The notes under the pieces were generated by a model, which saw only the letters and a list, made by a program, of their open reading frames with translations, was not told the origin of the DNA and ran no database searches. From assembly GCA_030522415.1 (NCBI GenBank), contig CM060109.1, positions 37,178,392-37,242,391 of the forward strand: a stretch of 64,000 nt of DNA. Reading direction: 5' to 3'. The position numbers and the translations under genes were made by a program. Shown piece after piece: positions 23,432 to 34,560 of the stretch; the stretch's first letter is position 1, and every line of letters begins with the position of its first letter. Origin of the DNA: Channallabes apus (taxonomy: Eukaryota; Chordata; Actinopteri; Siluriformes; Clariidae).

Positions 23432-24639
23432 TGCAGCGCTGAACTAACCTATTACACACATTTCTGTTGAGCTTATATGCGCCCGCGACGTGAATTCCCT
23501 CATGTTAAACACTGCGGTAAAGTCCGTTTGATGTTCGATATTTTGCCGCCCCTCTACATGCAACAGGACAGTTTGGAACGAATATTGGGTCTTGTGATAT
23601 ATTCACATATTTTCCTTAAATGTGCTTCAAAAAGGAACTGTCATGTTTCGACATTTTCAAGTTGCTATAAACAAAAATATGTATTCTGGGAGGTGCATAA
23701 CCCCGTTAACGGCGGAGCTGCGCTGTGTGCGGCTTAGGGACGAGGGAATCTTGGAAGAAAACCTCTTGGAGTCTGCAAAAGACTTCAGACTGGGGCACAG
23801 GTTCACCTACGTGACCTAACATGTTAAAAAAAAAATGAGGGGTTAAAAAGTGGCTTCAGAAGGTTATTTTTGTATATGTTGGAGATGATATGCATAAGAA
23901 TCATTCTGAGATTTTGGAAAGCTGTATATACTAAAATCAGTGTACAGTATGATTGACTATAGGCATAGGGCTCCACTTAGGACAAGATAACAAGCGCATG
24001 AGTTAAGTACAGCCTTATACTGACTGGCAATCTGCTCGGTTTTATACACATATCAAGAGATGTGGTGGACATTCATATTAAATTAGCATTCTTTCACTAT
24101 GTTTTTGCATCATAAAAATCAATAACGCTTTAGTCATGTGTAGGACATATATAACATATATGACTGAAAACACATAAATATTATGCATTTTGCATATGTG
24201 GTTTTTACAACATATATGTCCCTTATAATATTCTGTTGGAACATATAAGAATCATATGTGTTTTTAAATAAACATTTCCATATGGGTAGTTTCAGCTCAA
24301 GACGCTAGTCGCCGCCACTGAGCAGCAGTCTTTATAAACCAGCGGTGTATGCAAACACATTATGGCACGTTATCAAAGTCGTATTAATTATGGAATATAC
24401 TGTAGGCCTGTTTAAGAATTTTATTTTATTTGATATCAGTACTAATAGAGTGACTTTTAATTAGCCTATTTCATAATGTGACTATTTCTTCTTCTTCTTG
24501 TGACTAATGCATTAAAATTGGCCATCACTTTTAATATTGAACAGTTGGCAAACAATACAAAAGGCGTATAAAAACAATATAAAAAGGCAGCGATACAGCA
24601 TGTTGTTGTGCTAAACCGAAGACAGAGCTGTCCGTGGAA

Positions 24640-25100
24640 CCCTATCTCACCTGTGCGGTTTTGCGCAGTGGCCGTAAGTAGGGTTCATCATGATTCACCC
24701 CGAGTTTTTGCGCTGTGATAACGTTTCCATGTTTCCGAGTGAAAAATGTAACTTTAAATTTTTTTGGCGGCCCTCGTGGAAGCTTGCAGACCTTGCAGAA
24801 CTTCGCGGAACGTTAGCGGAACGTCGGCGGGCAATCGCGGCAGCTCACGGTGCATCGCATCTCAGCATGAGTCAAGCCGCACAGGTGAGAGAGGGGTATT
24901 AGGCACCGGGATCCGCGCCGAGTGACCGCCCGACGTTCCACGAAGATCTGCAAGGTCCGCGAGCTTCCGCATGTTAAACATGTTTAAGTTTTTTTGCGTG
25001 GAAAGATAGAAACGTAACCACGGCACCAAAACTCGCGCTGAATCATTGTGATCCGTACTTACGGCCACTGTGTGAAACCACGTAGGTGAGATAGGGGTAT
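24640..25100. repeat. Internal inverted repeat with CTCACCTGTGCGG ends
   Basis: 24640-24830 pairs with the reverse of 24905-25100. Both arms share CACAGTGGCCGTAAGTA-type, AACGTTTC, GACCTTGCAGA and TTCGCGGAACGT-type blocks, and both can be read as a LADLA(E/D)LRGT peptide, which only reflects the shared DNA. A shorter exact pair, CTCACCTGTGCGG and CCGCACAGGTGAG, bounds 24648-24890. It sits next to the inner boundary of the right arm, so it may be an older MITE or a subterminal structure of the large element. Confidence 0.6.
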
Positions 25101-25261
25101 TTAATCTCCACTCTGTCATCTCATCGTATTCATTCCATAAGTGTGCTATACAACCCCAACAATTGACATACTTCACATTGTTTCTGAAGCTGGTGAGGAG
25201 TGCTGTCAGCTGTTTGTCAATCAGCTATGATTATATACCCGGTTCGTTTCACCATCACTAT

Positions 25262-25470
25262 AGGTTATTCAATTCAATTTTATTTGTATAGCGCTTTTAG
25301 CAATTGACATTGCCTCAAAGCAGCTTTACACAATCAAAAGAATTATTTACGTTTGTATGGAATGTGAATGCGTATGAATCAAAATGGTCAGTTTGTCCCT
25401 GGTGAGCAAGCCGAGGGCGACAGTGGCAAGGAAAAACTCCCTGAGGTTACATGAAAATATTAGCGACAGT
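25262..25470 (-). repeat. LINE 3'-UTR-like repeat inside the right inverted arm
   Basis: TTCAATTTTATTTGTATAGC, CAAAGCAGCTTTACA and GGCAAGGAAAAACTCCCTGA are blocks of a very common teleost retroposon 3' UTR. It interrupts the right arm between TATAGG and CATGAAAATATTAG, and the left arm lacks it. It therefore inserted after the element formed. Confidence 0.7.
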
Positions 25471-25818
25471 TTGGTGATTTAATTTATATATTTGTCTATT
25501 ATGGCATGCTATTGATAAGTTAACCCATGTCGATATCAACGTTATTGGAAGAATTTAGTGCAATGTTTAATTTGCATAGAAAGTGCCGTCTTTCTTAACG
25601 CTGTCATGCAAAAGGAGTGAAAAATCGATTCCTGAGCAACCGATGTCCGCTAATTCAGGACCTTCACTGTAGACAGCACCGCGTAACGTCGGACGTAAAA
25701 AGCAGCAACTTAAGAAGACTCCTAAGGAACAGTTCGAGAAATACTCTAGTTATCGCTTTGCGTAAGATAAGATTCTTCTTAGCGAGCGAATAGTGTGCGT
25801 TATTGAGAAACCGGCCCC

Positions 25819-26045
25819 AGGTTGGTGATTATATTCTAGTGGTGCTGAATACTGAGTGGTTGGAACAGACGAGAAGGTGGGGTTGTTGCTGTGTTTGTTA
25901 AATAAGCTACAGTTAAAAAAAATAGTTTTGCAGCCTGTTTTAGTAAAACCTTTGTTCCCTTCTCTTGAACATTTTTCTACATCATGTGACTTTCCTGGAG
26001 GACATGTGTACCCTCTACATTTTTCACAGGATAAACAATTTTTCA
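25819..26045 (+). repeat. Direct repeat unit 1 (paired with 29355-29585)
   Basis: GTGGTGCTGAATACTGAGTG, TGGAACAGACGAGAAG, AACATTTTTCTACATCATGT and GACTTTCCTGGAGGACATGT occur in the same order at 29.4 kb. It begins right at the edge of the 5.3-kb element. Nature unknown: no terminal repeats and no coding frame. Confidence 0.8.
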
Positions 26046-26325
26046 CAATAATGTTGGCAAGCCAGTTGACTCTATGTGAGACTTTATTATTATTATTATT
26101 ATTTTAAATGCAGATATATCCAAATATAATTAGTATGTGCTTGCAGTGTTAAGACATCCTACCTTTTCAAGAATCTTTTTAGGTTGTTTTTATTTTTAAA
26201 CATAGTGCCATATTTCATGCCTATTTGTTCTAATTTATTTAGACACACTTTGCTGATGCAGTATCAGGAAACACTTCAACAGCAGTGATTGAGAATGCGG
26301 TTGTGAAATGTATGAAACAGATGTA

Positions 26326-26582
26326 CAGTGCAACCTCGGATCACGAGCATAATTCGTTCCGGAAGTGGGCTCGTATTTCAATACACTCGTAAACCAAATA
26401 AAATTTTCCCATAAGAAATAATGGAAACTTCAATTATTCGTTCTACAGCCCAAAGAAAAAAAAACATAAAAATGACACTCGCGTGAGCGTAAACTAACAG
26501 AATCACTGCTGTAAAGTAAAACAAACAAACAAATGAACCACCACTTTACCTCTGTGTGTGTCAGAGCAGATTGTGTGTTGCT

Positions 26583-26620
<38 letters not shown>

Positions 26621-27155
26621 CAAACACACACATACACACACACACACACACATAGCCGGCACAGTGTCAAATTACGCTCACGCATACACACACACACACA
26701 CACAGCGATGAGCTGAGGAAGAAATTGTTTTTTTAACCCCTGTAATAAGGATTTCTTTTGCTTTACCCGCACACACGTGTTATAAGAAACGGTGCACGCG
26801 CTGTAAACATGCGCTCCCGAGCACAAAATAAAATATGTTTTACACACACACACGTGGTCACAGTGTTATAGTAAACAGCGCACGGATGTTGATTATACCA
26901 GTAAGAGACGCGCTCTAAGACCCAGCAGGGGAGACGATTACTCACAATTCACAGCGCAAGAGAGAGAAAAACCGTTGGCTCATTTGTGATCACGTGACAC
27001 TCAGCGTCAAAACAAGAAGCGCATGTGTGATACATGATACTCTGTGCTCGTAAACCAAGACAATGTTCGTTTTCCAAATCAAAATTTATTAAAAATCTTT
27101 GCTCGTCTTGCGGAACACTCGTAAACCGTGTTACTCGCAATCCGAGGTTTCACTG
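26326..27155 (+). mobile_element. Pogo/Tigger-like MITE, copy B, both ends present (830 bp)
   Basis: Lies between TA dinucleotides (26324-26325, 27156-27157). Left end CAGTGCAACCTCGGATCACG; right end reversed CAGTGAAACCTCGGATTGCG; both are followed by GAG-rich subterminal sequence (CTCGTAAACC blocks). Shares its body with 12732-14545. The interior holds (TG)n/(CA)n arrays near 26587-26700, which create spurious Cys/Val and Thr/His frames. No transposase. Confidence 0.82.
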
Positions 27156-27157
27156 TA

Positions 27158-27795
27158 ATAAACAAAAAAAATTTTCATATGGATATACTTTATTTTAATA
27201 CATTTGGAGGAAGATATAAGAAAAAATATACTAACAATGTATTGTGCAAATTGCCATACCAGGACTTGATTGTGCATAATACCAGAAAACAGTTATGAGG
27301 GGAAATAACTCCCCTTATTTCTCTATATAATCCTCTGCTACACTAATGCACTTCTCCTAGTTTTTTACTAGTGCTTGGATGCCTTCAAGTTGGAAGGTTT
27401 TCTCAGTACGCTGAAGCCATGATCAGGCCTTCCAAGAGCTCCTTAAATGGACAAAACATGTGGAAATGGCTTGGAGCAAGGCCAGTAGCATTATGGGGGT
27501 GTGACGATAACTCCCTGTAATGCGCAAGTGGTGTTTGTGAATGATTGTGTGTACAGTTCCCACAGACACATACATCTCTTCTGCAAGTTAGCGACAAGTT
27601 GTTTTCAAGGATCAGGCACTCACTAAATGTTCACGTGAACGACCCCAATGGGCACTGAGTTTTGCTTGAATACCCCTCATACAATCAACACAAACTGATG
27701 TCTTGCATATACCATACACCTTGCTATTATGAAGAGCCACAGCATAATTGTAAACATGAAAATTTAACTAGCATGATGATGTTACCTGTTATCTG

Positions 27796-27861
<66 letters not shown>

Positions 27862-29050
27862 CTGTATGCGTGTGTTTTCCTGTATGCATGCCTAACTGTG
27901 TTATGCTTATGGTGAGATTGTGCCCCTATAGACCAGCCTACTGTATTGGTTTTTGATGGGTTAATGTTGTTGCCCCTAATAAATATCACAAGCAGTGAAT
28001 ATAACGGGAACATACAGTACAATATACAGTACATACATACTGTACATGCATGCATACCATGTGTGTTTGTGTGTATTACTGTACATGGGGTACTGTAAAA
28101 ATTCTAGCTATTTAAACCACATGAAAGTAAAAGCCACTCAGGGAAAGATCAGGAAGCCATTTTCTTATTAAGGACAAACAACCCATCAAGCGCCCACTGC
28201 CTGTGCCTCCTTCATCCTTTATAACATGTGCCTGCCTTGAGCAGTGCTTCACCAAAAATAGCATGATAATTGCATCAATTAGTGAACAAAGTGCAGCCCC
28301 TTTAGCAATACATAATGGTAGTGTGCAAAAGGAACCTGAAGGTGGTTCTGAACACCATCAGGGAAGGTTTGAACAGGAGATTAAAGACCCTCTTGTACTG
28401 AGCTATGATCACCAGAGCTGGGTAGAGGGACATCACTTAGGACCAAAAAGCACTAACTAAAGAGAACATAAGGCTTCAAGGAGAGGTACAGGATGACAGC
28501 CAGCCTGAAAACCATACTGGCAGCAGGAGAGGGATTTTTTATTTTATGGGCAGGGGGATCAAAGCCAGAAAGTGAAGGATCCATCTATCCTGGGAGACAG
28601 CATCTGTTTTTTATACGGTAGGTGTGATGTGCTGTAGAGTTAATGGCAGAAGATCACCTTCACTGTAGGGCCAGGAGCAGTTCGGAGTTGAGCAGCTGAG
28701 CTCAACATTTTCACCGATGAATAATGTAAAATGTATTTTCATCAGGGAAATGAATGTCATTGATGTTCTACTGTGTTTAACATTACAATAATAATGCTAT
28801 TGTACGTATATAGGATTAAATCAGGAATATAATGTTTTCATTAATTGCGTCAGAATAATCAGTCCAAAATTACTTGGATATGAAATTCATTTCACAGCAG
28901 ACGAGCATAGCAGGCTCATTTCTTCACTTTTTTTCATAAAAGAGAAGAATTTTTTTATTCTCCTCCTTTTATTTGAATGTGTGGATTATGTACTGCCTGG
29001 ATTCAATACAATTTCCAAACATACAGTGCTGTGCAAAAACCCCTCATTTT
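27158..29050. other. Unassigned DNA with a long (TG)n array
   Basis: Apart from the microsatellite at 27797-27857 nothing is recognised. A cluster of TACAGTA/TACTGTA motifs lies at 28014-28100. Confidence 0.45.
27797..27857 (+). repeat. (TG)n microsatellite, about 30 units
   Basis: An uninterrupted TG array followed by two copies of a TTTTCCTGTATGCGTG-like motif. Frames across it encode only repeats. Confidence 0.95.
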
Positions 29051-29055
29051 GTCAT

Positions 29056-29215
29056 ATTTTGCTTATATTTACAGCATTTGGCAGACACCCTTATGTAGAG
29101 TGACTTACATTTTATCCTCATACGGTACATCTGAGCAATTGAGCTACGGGCTTTGCTCAGGGGCCCAACAGTGGCAACATGGTGGTGCTGGGATATGAAC
29201 TTGTGACATTCTGAT
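29056..29215 (-). repeat. tRNA-SINE with L2-type tail, degenerate
   Basis: Reversed relative to 5.0 kb: it starts with the tail (CAGCATTTGGCAGACACCCTTA) and passes GGGGCCCAACAGTGGCAAC, ending in a weak tRNA-like head. The tail hairpin is destroyed (CCTTATGTAGAGTG). Compared with the 44.3-kb copy it has CATACGGTACATCTG where that copy has CATTACACATCTG. Confidence 0.7.
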
Positions 29216-29354
29216 GAATAAACCAGCACAAACCACCACAAGATTTCTTTTTTCAATTCACACAGTAACCTACTGTATGAATCATTCAAGCATTCAAAAA
29301 TCTAACTTGAGGCATGAACCAGTGAGAAATAAGGGCAGTTGATGAAGAATTATC

Positions 29355-29585
29355 AGGTCGGTGATTATATTCTGGTGGTGCTGAATACTGAGTGGTTGGA
29401 ACAGACGAGAAGGGAAATGCGGTTGTTGCTGAGGTTGTTAAATAAGATACTGTACAGTTAAAAAAAAAATAGTTTTAGTAAAACCTTTGTTCCTTTCCCT
29501 TGAACATTTTTCTACATCATGTGACTTTCCTGGAGGACATGTGTACCCTCTACATACTGTATTTCACAGGATAAACAACTTTTGT
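29355..29585 (+). repeat. Direct repeat unit 2 (paired with 25819-26045)
   Basis: Same block order as unit 1. It carries ACTGTA-like insertions relative to unit 1 at two places (GATACTGTACAGTT for GCTACAGTT; CATACTGTATTTC for CATTTTTC) and lacks a short GCAGCCTGTTTT segment. Confidence 0.8.
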
Positions 29586-29920
29586 GCAAATCAGAGATGT
29601 GTCTTTATAATACCGTACATGTATTGTTGTCACACTAAGATGTTCTGCATATGGAATACAAATTGATTGCTTTGAACTTTATTGTAAAGGCTTATTGTAG
29701 GGCTTGTTATGGGTGCACACATGATCACATGATCGTAATAATTTTATAAGGCTTTATCCCCTTGAGGCATCACTTTTTAACGGTGCCTGATTTTAAACGC
29801 TGGCTGCCTTTCATTGCTTTGGACTTGACTAGACTTGACTTTGACACAAGATGTTGGAAAAGAGTACTTCCTATTGCCAGTAACAATCTATTTCCCCCAT
29901 GAGGAAATTCCAGTAATATA

Positions 29921-30277
29921 TACACTGACCAGCCATACCAATTATGACCACTGACTGGTAAAGTGAAAAACATTATCGGGTCACAGTAGCACCAGGAAAT
30001 GGATGTGTGATATTAGGCAGCGATGGAATATGTTGTCCCTTAAGGTGATGTGTTGGAAATAGAAAGTATGGACAATGTAAAGATTTGAATGACATTGGCA
30101 AAGGCCAAATTGTGATGGCTAGACAACTGGGTCAATGCAACTCCAAAACTGTAGTCCAGTAGACCTATCAAAAGGTATATTGGGTCCTGCCATCCAAGTG
30201 GCTTTTATTTTGACACATACTTAAACATTTGTTACTGACGAAATACACTCCTTCATGGTAATGATATTCCCTGCATG
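29921..30277 (+). mobile_element. Tc1-like family A, left end plus deletion-joined core
   Basis: TACACTGACCAGCCATACCA is the family's terminal repeat. GGCCAAATTGTGATGGCTAG is the N-terminal HTH region, and after a deletion the copy continues with TATTTTGACACATAC and CCTTCATGGTAATGATATTC from the catalytic region. The right end is absent. No open frame. Confidence 0.7.
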
Positions 30278-30691
30278 CACAGTTTATGTAAATGACATTA
30301 TTGTTATGGACTAAAATGCCAGAGAAATGAATATACTTCTACTCCTCCCCATGTAGAATTAATCCAATCAGAATGGGGTTTAAAATACCTTCATTGTTTA
30401 TGAATTAAATATAATTGTTAGACTATGTACACATTATATATTGTATCTAATGTAATTGACTTGAGTAACAGCATCTCCTAGCTAGTGACTTATTGATAAC
30501 TAAGTTTTTCTTTACGTATTTACTTTGTGAAAGTTGTGTATTACTTGTGTATTACCCCATTTGTGTATTACAGCTTGATGTTCTAAGTAGTAAAAATAAA
30601 GGTTATAAAATTGACCTTGTTCCTCTTTCGAAAGCAACATTGCATGATAAATATTGCATTTCAATGGCATTACATCCATGTAACTTGACCG
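30278..30691. other. Unassigned AT-rich DNA
   Basis: No gene or element recognised between the Tc1 fossil and the piggyBac-type MITE. Confidence 0.45.
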
Positions 30692-30695
30692 TTAA

Positions 30696-30912
30696 CACTA
30701 GAAGCGCCGGGCCAGTGTGACCTACTTATAACGCGGTTCACGGTCGTTTTGACCGCCTATTGTTTTGAATGGGAAGCTGTTGCTGACACACAATGATCGC
30801 TTGATGGCACTTTCACCCAAAGCAAATAGTTTAGGTCCTGGATTTTGATCGAGTGTGAAGTTTTTTTTTTTTCCCCTTGCGGTCAAAATGACCGTGCTCG
30901 GCGCTTCTAGTG
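30696..30912. mobile_element. piggyBac-type MITE, 217 bp, TTAA target duplication
   Basis: CACTAGAAGCGCCGGGC at the left and its inverted match CACTAGAAGCGCCGAGC at the right are flanked exactly by TTAA (30692-30695; 30913-30916), the piggyBac hallmark. Subterminal GGTCGTTTTGACC and GGTCAAAATGACC palindromes lie 25-40 bp inside each end. No coding capacity. The superfamily is inferred from TTAA plus terminal repeats. Confidence 0.85.
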
Positions 30913-30916
30913 TTAA

Positions 30917-32412
30917 TATGGTCTTTAGATGTTTGAGCTCTCATGATGGTCATAATCAACAAAAATTAATTGTTATTATCATCTAGTTATCTTGAATCTC
31001 TTTTGTTTAAGCAGAGTTTATTTCAGGCCATTTACAACTGAATGACTGACCATGTAACTGTTAATAAGGTTGTAATTCTGTTATTTAGACAAGCGTATGT
31101 ATTTCATGTAGATCTATCTCTTAATGAATCTCCTATGAGGAGGCAAAACATTGTACACACTGCCATTTATGTCTTCGATGACAAGGCTTGCTGGCTGAGT
31201 GGATAACTTACTACAATTTAGTGTTTTTTAAAATGCATTAGTAGCTTTCTATGTGTAAATTACAGGCAGACACTCAAGCCAGCTTATAAAATTACTAGTG
31301 CAAGGCCTGGTGATAAAGGCATCTGATCATCACTTTCTTTTTAAATCTGGCCATAAGAATAGAGAATTTCAGAGTGATTTTGTTCATCTCAGCCTGCAAA
31401 TATTGGTGTATTGTGGCTATAATATGCCTCAGTGAGCTGCAGGAAAGTATAGAAAGAATAGAGATAGAGACAGCTTGTGAGAGAAGAATATGAATTGCAG
31501 CTGCATTTCGAACTTCCCGAACCAGCACTGAAATGGATTCAGTAGCAAACCTATGAGTTTTAGTTATGAAGATGAGTGTACTCTTATTTGCATCAGATAT
31601 GATGCAATCTATAAAGTATGTGATGCTTTGCATTCTCCATGGTTTGTTTAACAATTTATTAAGGAACAAAAGCTCTGTGTATTTTTATCCACCTCATTAA
31701 CATTAAAAGTGCCACTTCTCTCTGAGCAACCTGCTGCCCGATACTCATACTGGAACATTGTGGACACTAGTGAGGGAATAATTATTAGGCTCAAAGATTC
31801 TGCTTGCAGCGAAGTGACCTTAACAGCTGTTCAGTGTATGGAAAGGTAAAGCACTAATTTGTCACATGGATTTGAAATGAACAAAATAGCTGTGCATAAA
31901 CAGTGCCACAGTCACAGAGATCTTCTACAGTGAAAAGATATGCAAGTGTTCATTAATTTTTTGAATAAAACCTATTCTGCAGCAGAGAATAGCTCATGTT
32001 CAATTTTACATGATCTTGCTCCGATTTACAGTAGAGGCAGCTGGGAGACAAATGATATGAAGAAATGAGGCTGGTTCTAACTCCATCTAGCCCAGTCTGT
32101 AGATTCATGCAGCCATGTCGCAGTTGAAACTAACTGAATAATCACACAGACTTCATTTGCAGTTGTGCTGCTGATTCTTAGGCCTCTTATTTGGGGCATC
32201 TGGGCCATACTATCAGCAGTTATTGAAATATGTTGATTCTTTAATCTATGCAAAGATTGATTTTCTTCAAGGATTGTGATTGTCTGATTAAGTCAGTCAT
32301 TCACACAATGCTATAGTAGATAAAAGTAATGGTAATATTTAAATACTACTACTTCTATATCCACTACTACTACTACTAATAATAATAATACAAATAATAC
32401 AATCATATTATA
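30917..32412. other. Unassigned DNA
   Basis: No supported gene. The 124-codon minus frame at 31295-31669 has no recognisable domain and I regard it as chance. Confidence 0.45.
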
Positions 32413-32560
32413 TCCAAGATTCAAAGAACTTTATTAATCCCAGAGGGATATATTGCTTATTCTTGGTTACAGCTGCTCACAGTTGTTATCCAGTAGAAAG
32501 GAAAAGAAATAAATAGCTATAAATAATAATAAATAAAATTAAATTAAATAAAGAGAGTCC
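32413..32560 (-). repeat. LINE 3' tail with TTGAATC-type terminal repeats
   Basis: CCAAGATTCAAAGAACTTTA and TTAATCCCAGAGGGA are the reverse of the tail TCCCTCTGGGATTAATAAAG seen at 52.2 kb. The rest is A/T-rich. It is a 5'-truncated retroposon. Confidence 0.6.
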
Positions 32561-33289
32561 TAAAACAGTAAGTACCATATTGCACACTAACTTTTGAATA
32601 CCTTAAATGAATACACTAAATATGACATTATTGCACACTAAATATGACCCAATAGCATTGGTAAATATTACACAAATTAATGCAGTAAACTAATATATGT
32701 ATGTAATGTTGTATTATTATTAATGCTTCTTTCCCTCTGACTTGTTTTTGTGATTATGTGGGGTGAAAAAAAATAATATAAAAAAAAACAGTTTTATGCT
32801 GTCCCTAATACTCACTGTGCATCAGTCCTTACTTTAGACATCACACTTGTTTTTCAGCTGACACTGATGTCTTAATTACTTGTGCCTCAGGATTGTGGAT
32901 CATCCTGTCCTCAGGCAAACAGATAAGTCATGTCATCAGCACTATGCCGATTTAGTGTAATAGATAACAAGCTAAAATGTAATATTCGGGAAAACCTTAC
33001 TCTGATCTAAAAGTACATAAACAGACCTGTATTTACAAGAATGAGGAAATAATACTGAAGTTGTTGAATTAGCTAAAAGAAAAAAAAATAAACAAATGCA
33101 GTGTGTAACGGGCCAATATTAAATCACATACAGTACACATAGTAAAACATGATTGCATATTAAATATAAACTTATATACACTGCCTATACTGTAACTATT
33201 TCGGAAGGTTCGACTTATTGGTCTGCACCAAGCAAAGAAAACAAATAAGGAGATTTAAAAAATAGTTTAACTACGGTAGGTTAATGACC
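32561..33289. other. Unassigned AT-rich DNA
   Basis: Nothing recognised; A-rich tracts and two TACAGTA/TACTGTA motifs. Confidence 0.4.
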
Positions 33290-33799
33290 CTTTAATACAT
33301 TATCAAAAAATCTTAAAGAACTCAGAGGATTGGGACTAAACAGCTGTGTGGCCATAAGAAAACCACTTGCTTTTGAGGATAATCAGAAAACAGGCTTCAA
33401 TTTGCTTGAGAGCATAAAGATTGTACTTTGGGGCAATGGACAAGAGTCATGTGGTCTGAAGCGCTACCCCCATCATGCATAATGGTCACTGGAGGCAGTT
33501 TTATGATCTGCGGTTGCTTCAGTTGCTCAGGTCTAGGCTCAGCAACGTTATGTGGCAATAAAATGAAATCAGCTAATGACTTGAATGTACTGAATGGCCC
33601 GGGTATCACATTTATGGATTTTTTTTCCCTTCCCTGATGTTACAGGCATATCTCAGGACTCGTAATGTGAAAGTGTTATTCTGGGAGGTTGAGCAAACAT
33701 TTTTACAAATGAATTGGCCACCGCATTGTGTGCTGTAATCAAAGCTAAAGGTGATTGGAAGAATTTTTAGTAAGTGACTTTTTTTGGCCAGCCATTGTA
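33290..33799 (+). pseudogene. Tc1-like transposase remnant (GSFMICGCFSCSGLGSAT family)
   Basis: Sequence matches run in order: GGATTGGGACTAAACAGCTG with GGCCATAAGAAAACCACT (second HTH region), AGAGCATAAAGATTG, then a translatable core with GSFMICGCFSCSGLGSATLC, corresponding to the GS(V/I)M(V/I)WGCFSxSG block between the first two catalytic Asp. Next come remnants of AATTGGCCACCGCA and AATCAAAGCTAAAGGTGATT, and a right terminal end GACTTTTTTTGGCCAGCCA. Large internal deletions remove the catalytic triad. The orientation is plus; the left terminal repeat is not seen. Confidence 0.72.
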
Positions 33800-34114
33800 C
33801 ATAATACGTGTGCTCCAAAAAACAAGCTACAGCGCTTTTCACCCCTGTCTAAATATAATGCTTTCTGTATAGTGTTTTAGTGTTTTTTTTGTGTGTGTTT
33901 TAGTAGAGTGTACTAAACTTTGAACTGAGTTCACGAAACGGTAGTTCCAACAACGCATGTAGTTTTACTTGTTTATAGATCTCAGGGATGAGTACTTGTT
34001 GGTACTGTACAGTGTACATATAAAAAATTTGCCTTTCAACAACAATGGAATGATGGGAGTGTTGTCATGATATGACAACTACAGTATAAGGATTTCTTTT
34101 ACATTACACAGTAT
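33800..34114. other. Unassigned DNA between two Tc1 fossils
   Basis: Nothing recognised; contains TACTGTACAGTGTAC near 34003. Confidence 0.4.
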
Positions 34115-34560
34115 TACATACAGTACACAGATCTGCCATAATATTACAGCACAAAACATTATGATCAATATTATGTAGGTTCCACTGGTGCCACTGGTGA
34201 CAAATCTGGCTCCTCAGGGATTTACTGTGCAAGACCTCTGGTAGTGTGTTGTGGTGTCTGGCACCAGGATGTTGGCAGCGGATCATTTGGGTGCTGTGGA
34301 TTGTACAGATTGGACAGAGGGGCCTCAGTGGATTGGCCTTGTTTGTCTAGCGCATCTCATGGATGCTCAATCGGATTGGGATCTGGGGAGTTTGAAGGCT
34401 GGGTCAGTGGCCATGGGCTCTTTGCATGCTGGGCCTCATTCGCTGTGGGCTGTGGTGCACTGGGTGTTTTGGCACCTTTTTATCGTGCCAACACTGACTT
34501 TTCAGTGATTCATACCACGTTATTAATGTATTAATATTATGCGGTAATAATGTTATGGCT
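34115..34560 (-). mobile_element. Tc1-like family A, internally deleted copy
   Basis: Minus-strand transposase orientation. GCAAGACCTCTGG, GTGTCTGGCACCAGGATGTTGG and GCTCAATCGGATTGGGATCTGG (the NPIE region reversed) are followed by CACTGGGTGTTTTGGCACC (N-terminal region). The same deletion-type joint occurs at 1.5-1.8 kb. Right end: a TAATGTTATGGCTCAACGATATA-type terminal sequence. Confidence 0.72.

Larger units (their letters stand above)
20519..25817. mobile_element. 5.3-kb element with about 550-bp terminal inverted repeats, superfamily unassigned
   Basis: Left end GGCCCGGTTTCTCGATAACG and right end (reversed) GGGCCGGTTTCTCAATAACG open inverted arms, 20519-21068 and 25113-25817. They share many long blocks, for example AACGCACACTATTCGC, AAGAAAGACGGCACTTTC and ATGCAAATTAAACATTGCAC. 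The right arm is lengthened by a retroposon tail (25262-25470). A 3-bp duplication CAG (20516-20518; 25818-25820) is possible. The 4-kb interior holds a SINE (21230) and unrecognised sequence without a long reading frame, so it is non-autonomous. Confidence 0.75.

Noticed and set aside
26503..26853. 116-codon minus frame with Cys-Val and Thr-His runs
   Set aside because: Encoded by (TG)n/(CA)n arrays in the Tigger-like MITE.
31295..31669. 124-codon minus frame
   Set aside because: Hydrophobic low-complexity sequence with no domain; AT-rich chance frame.
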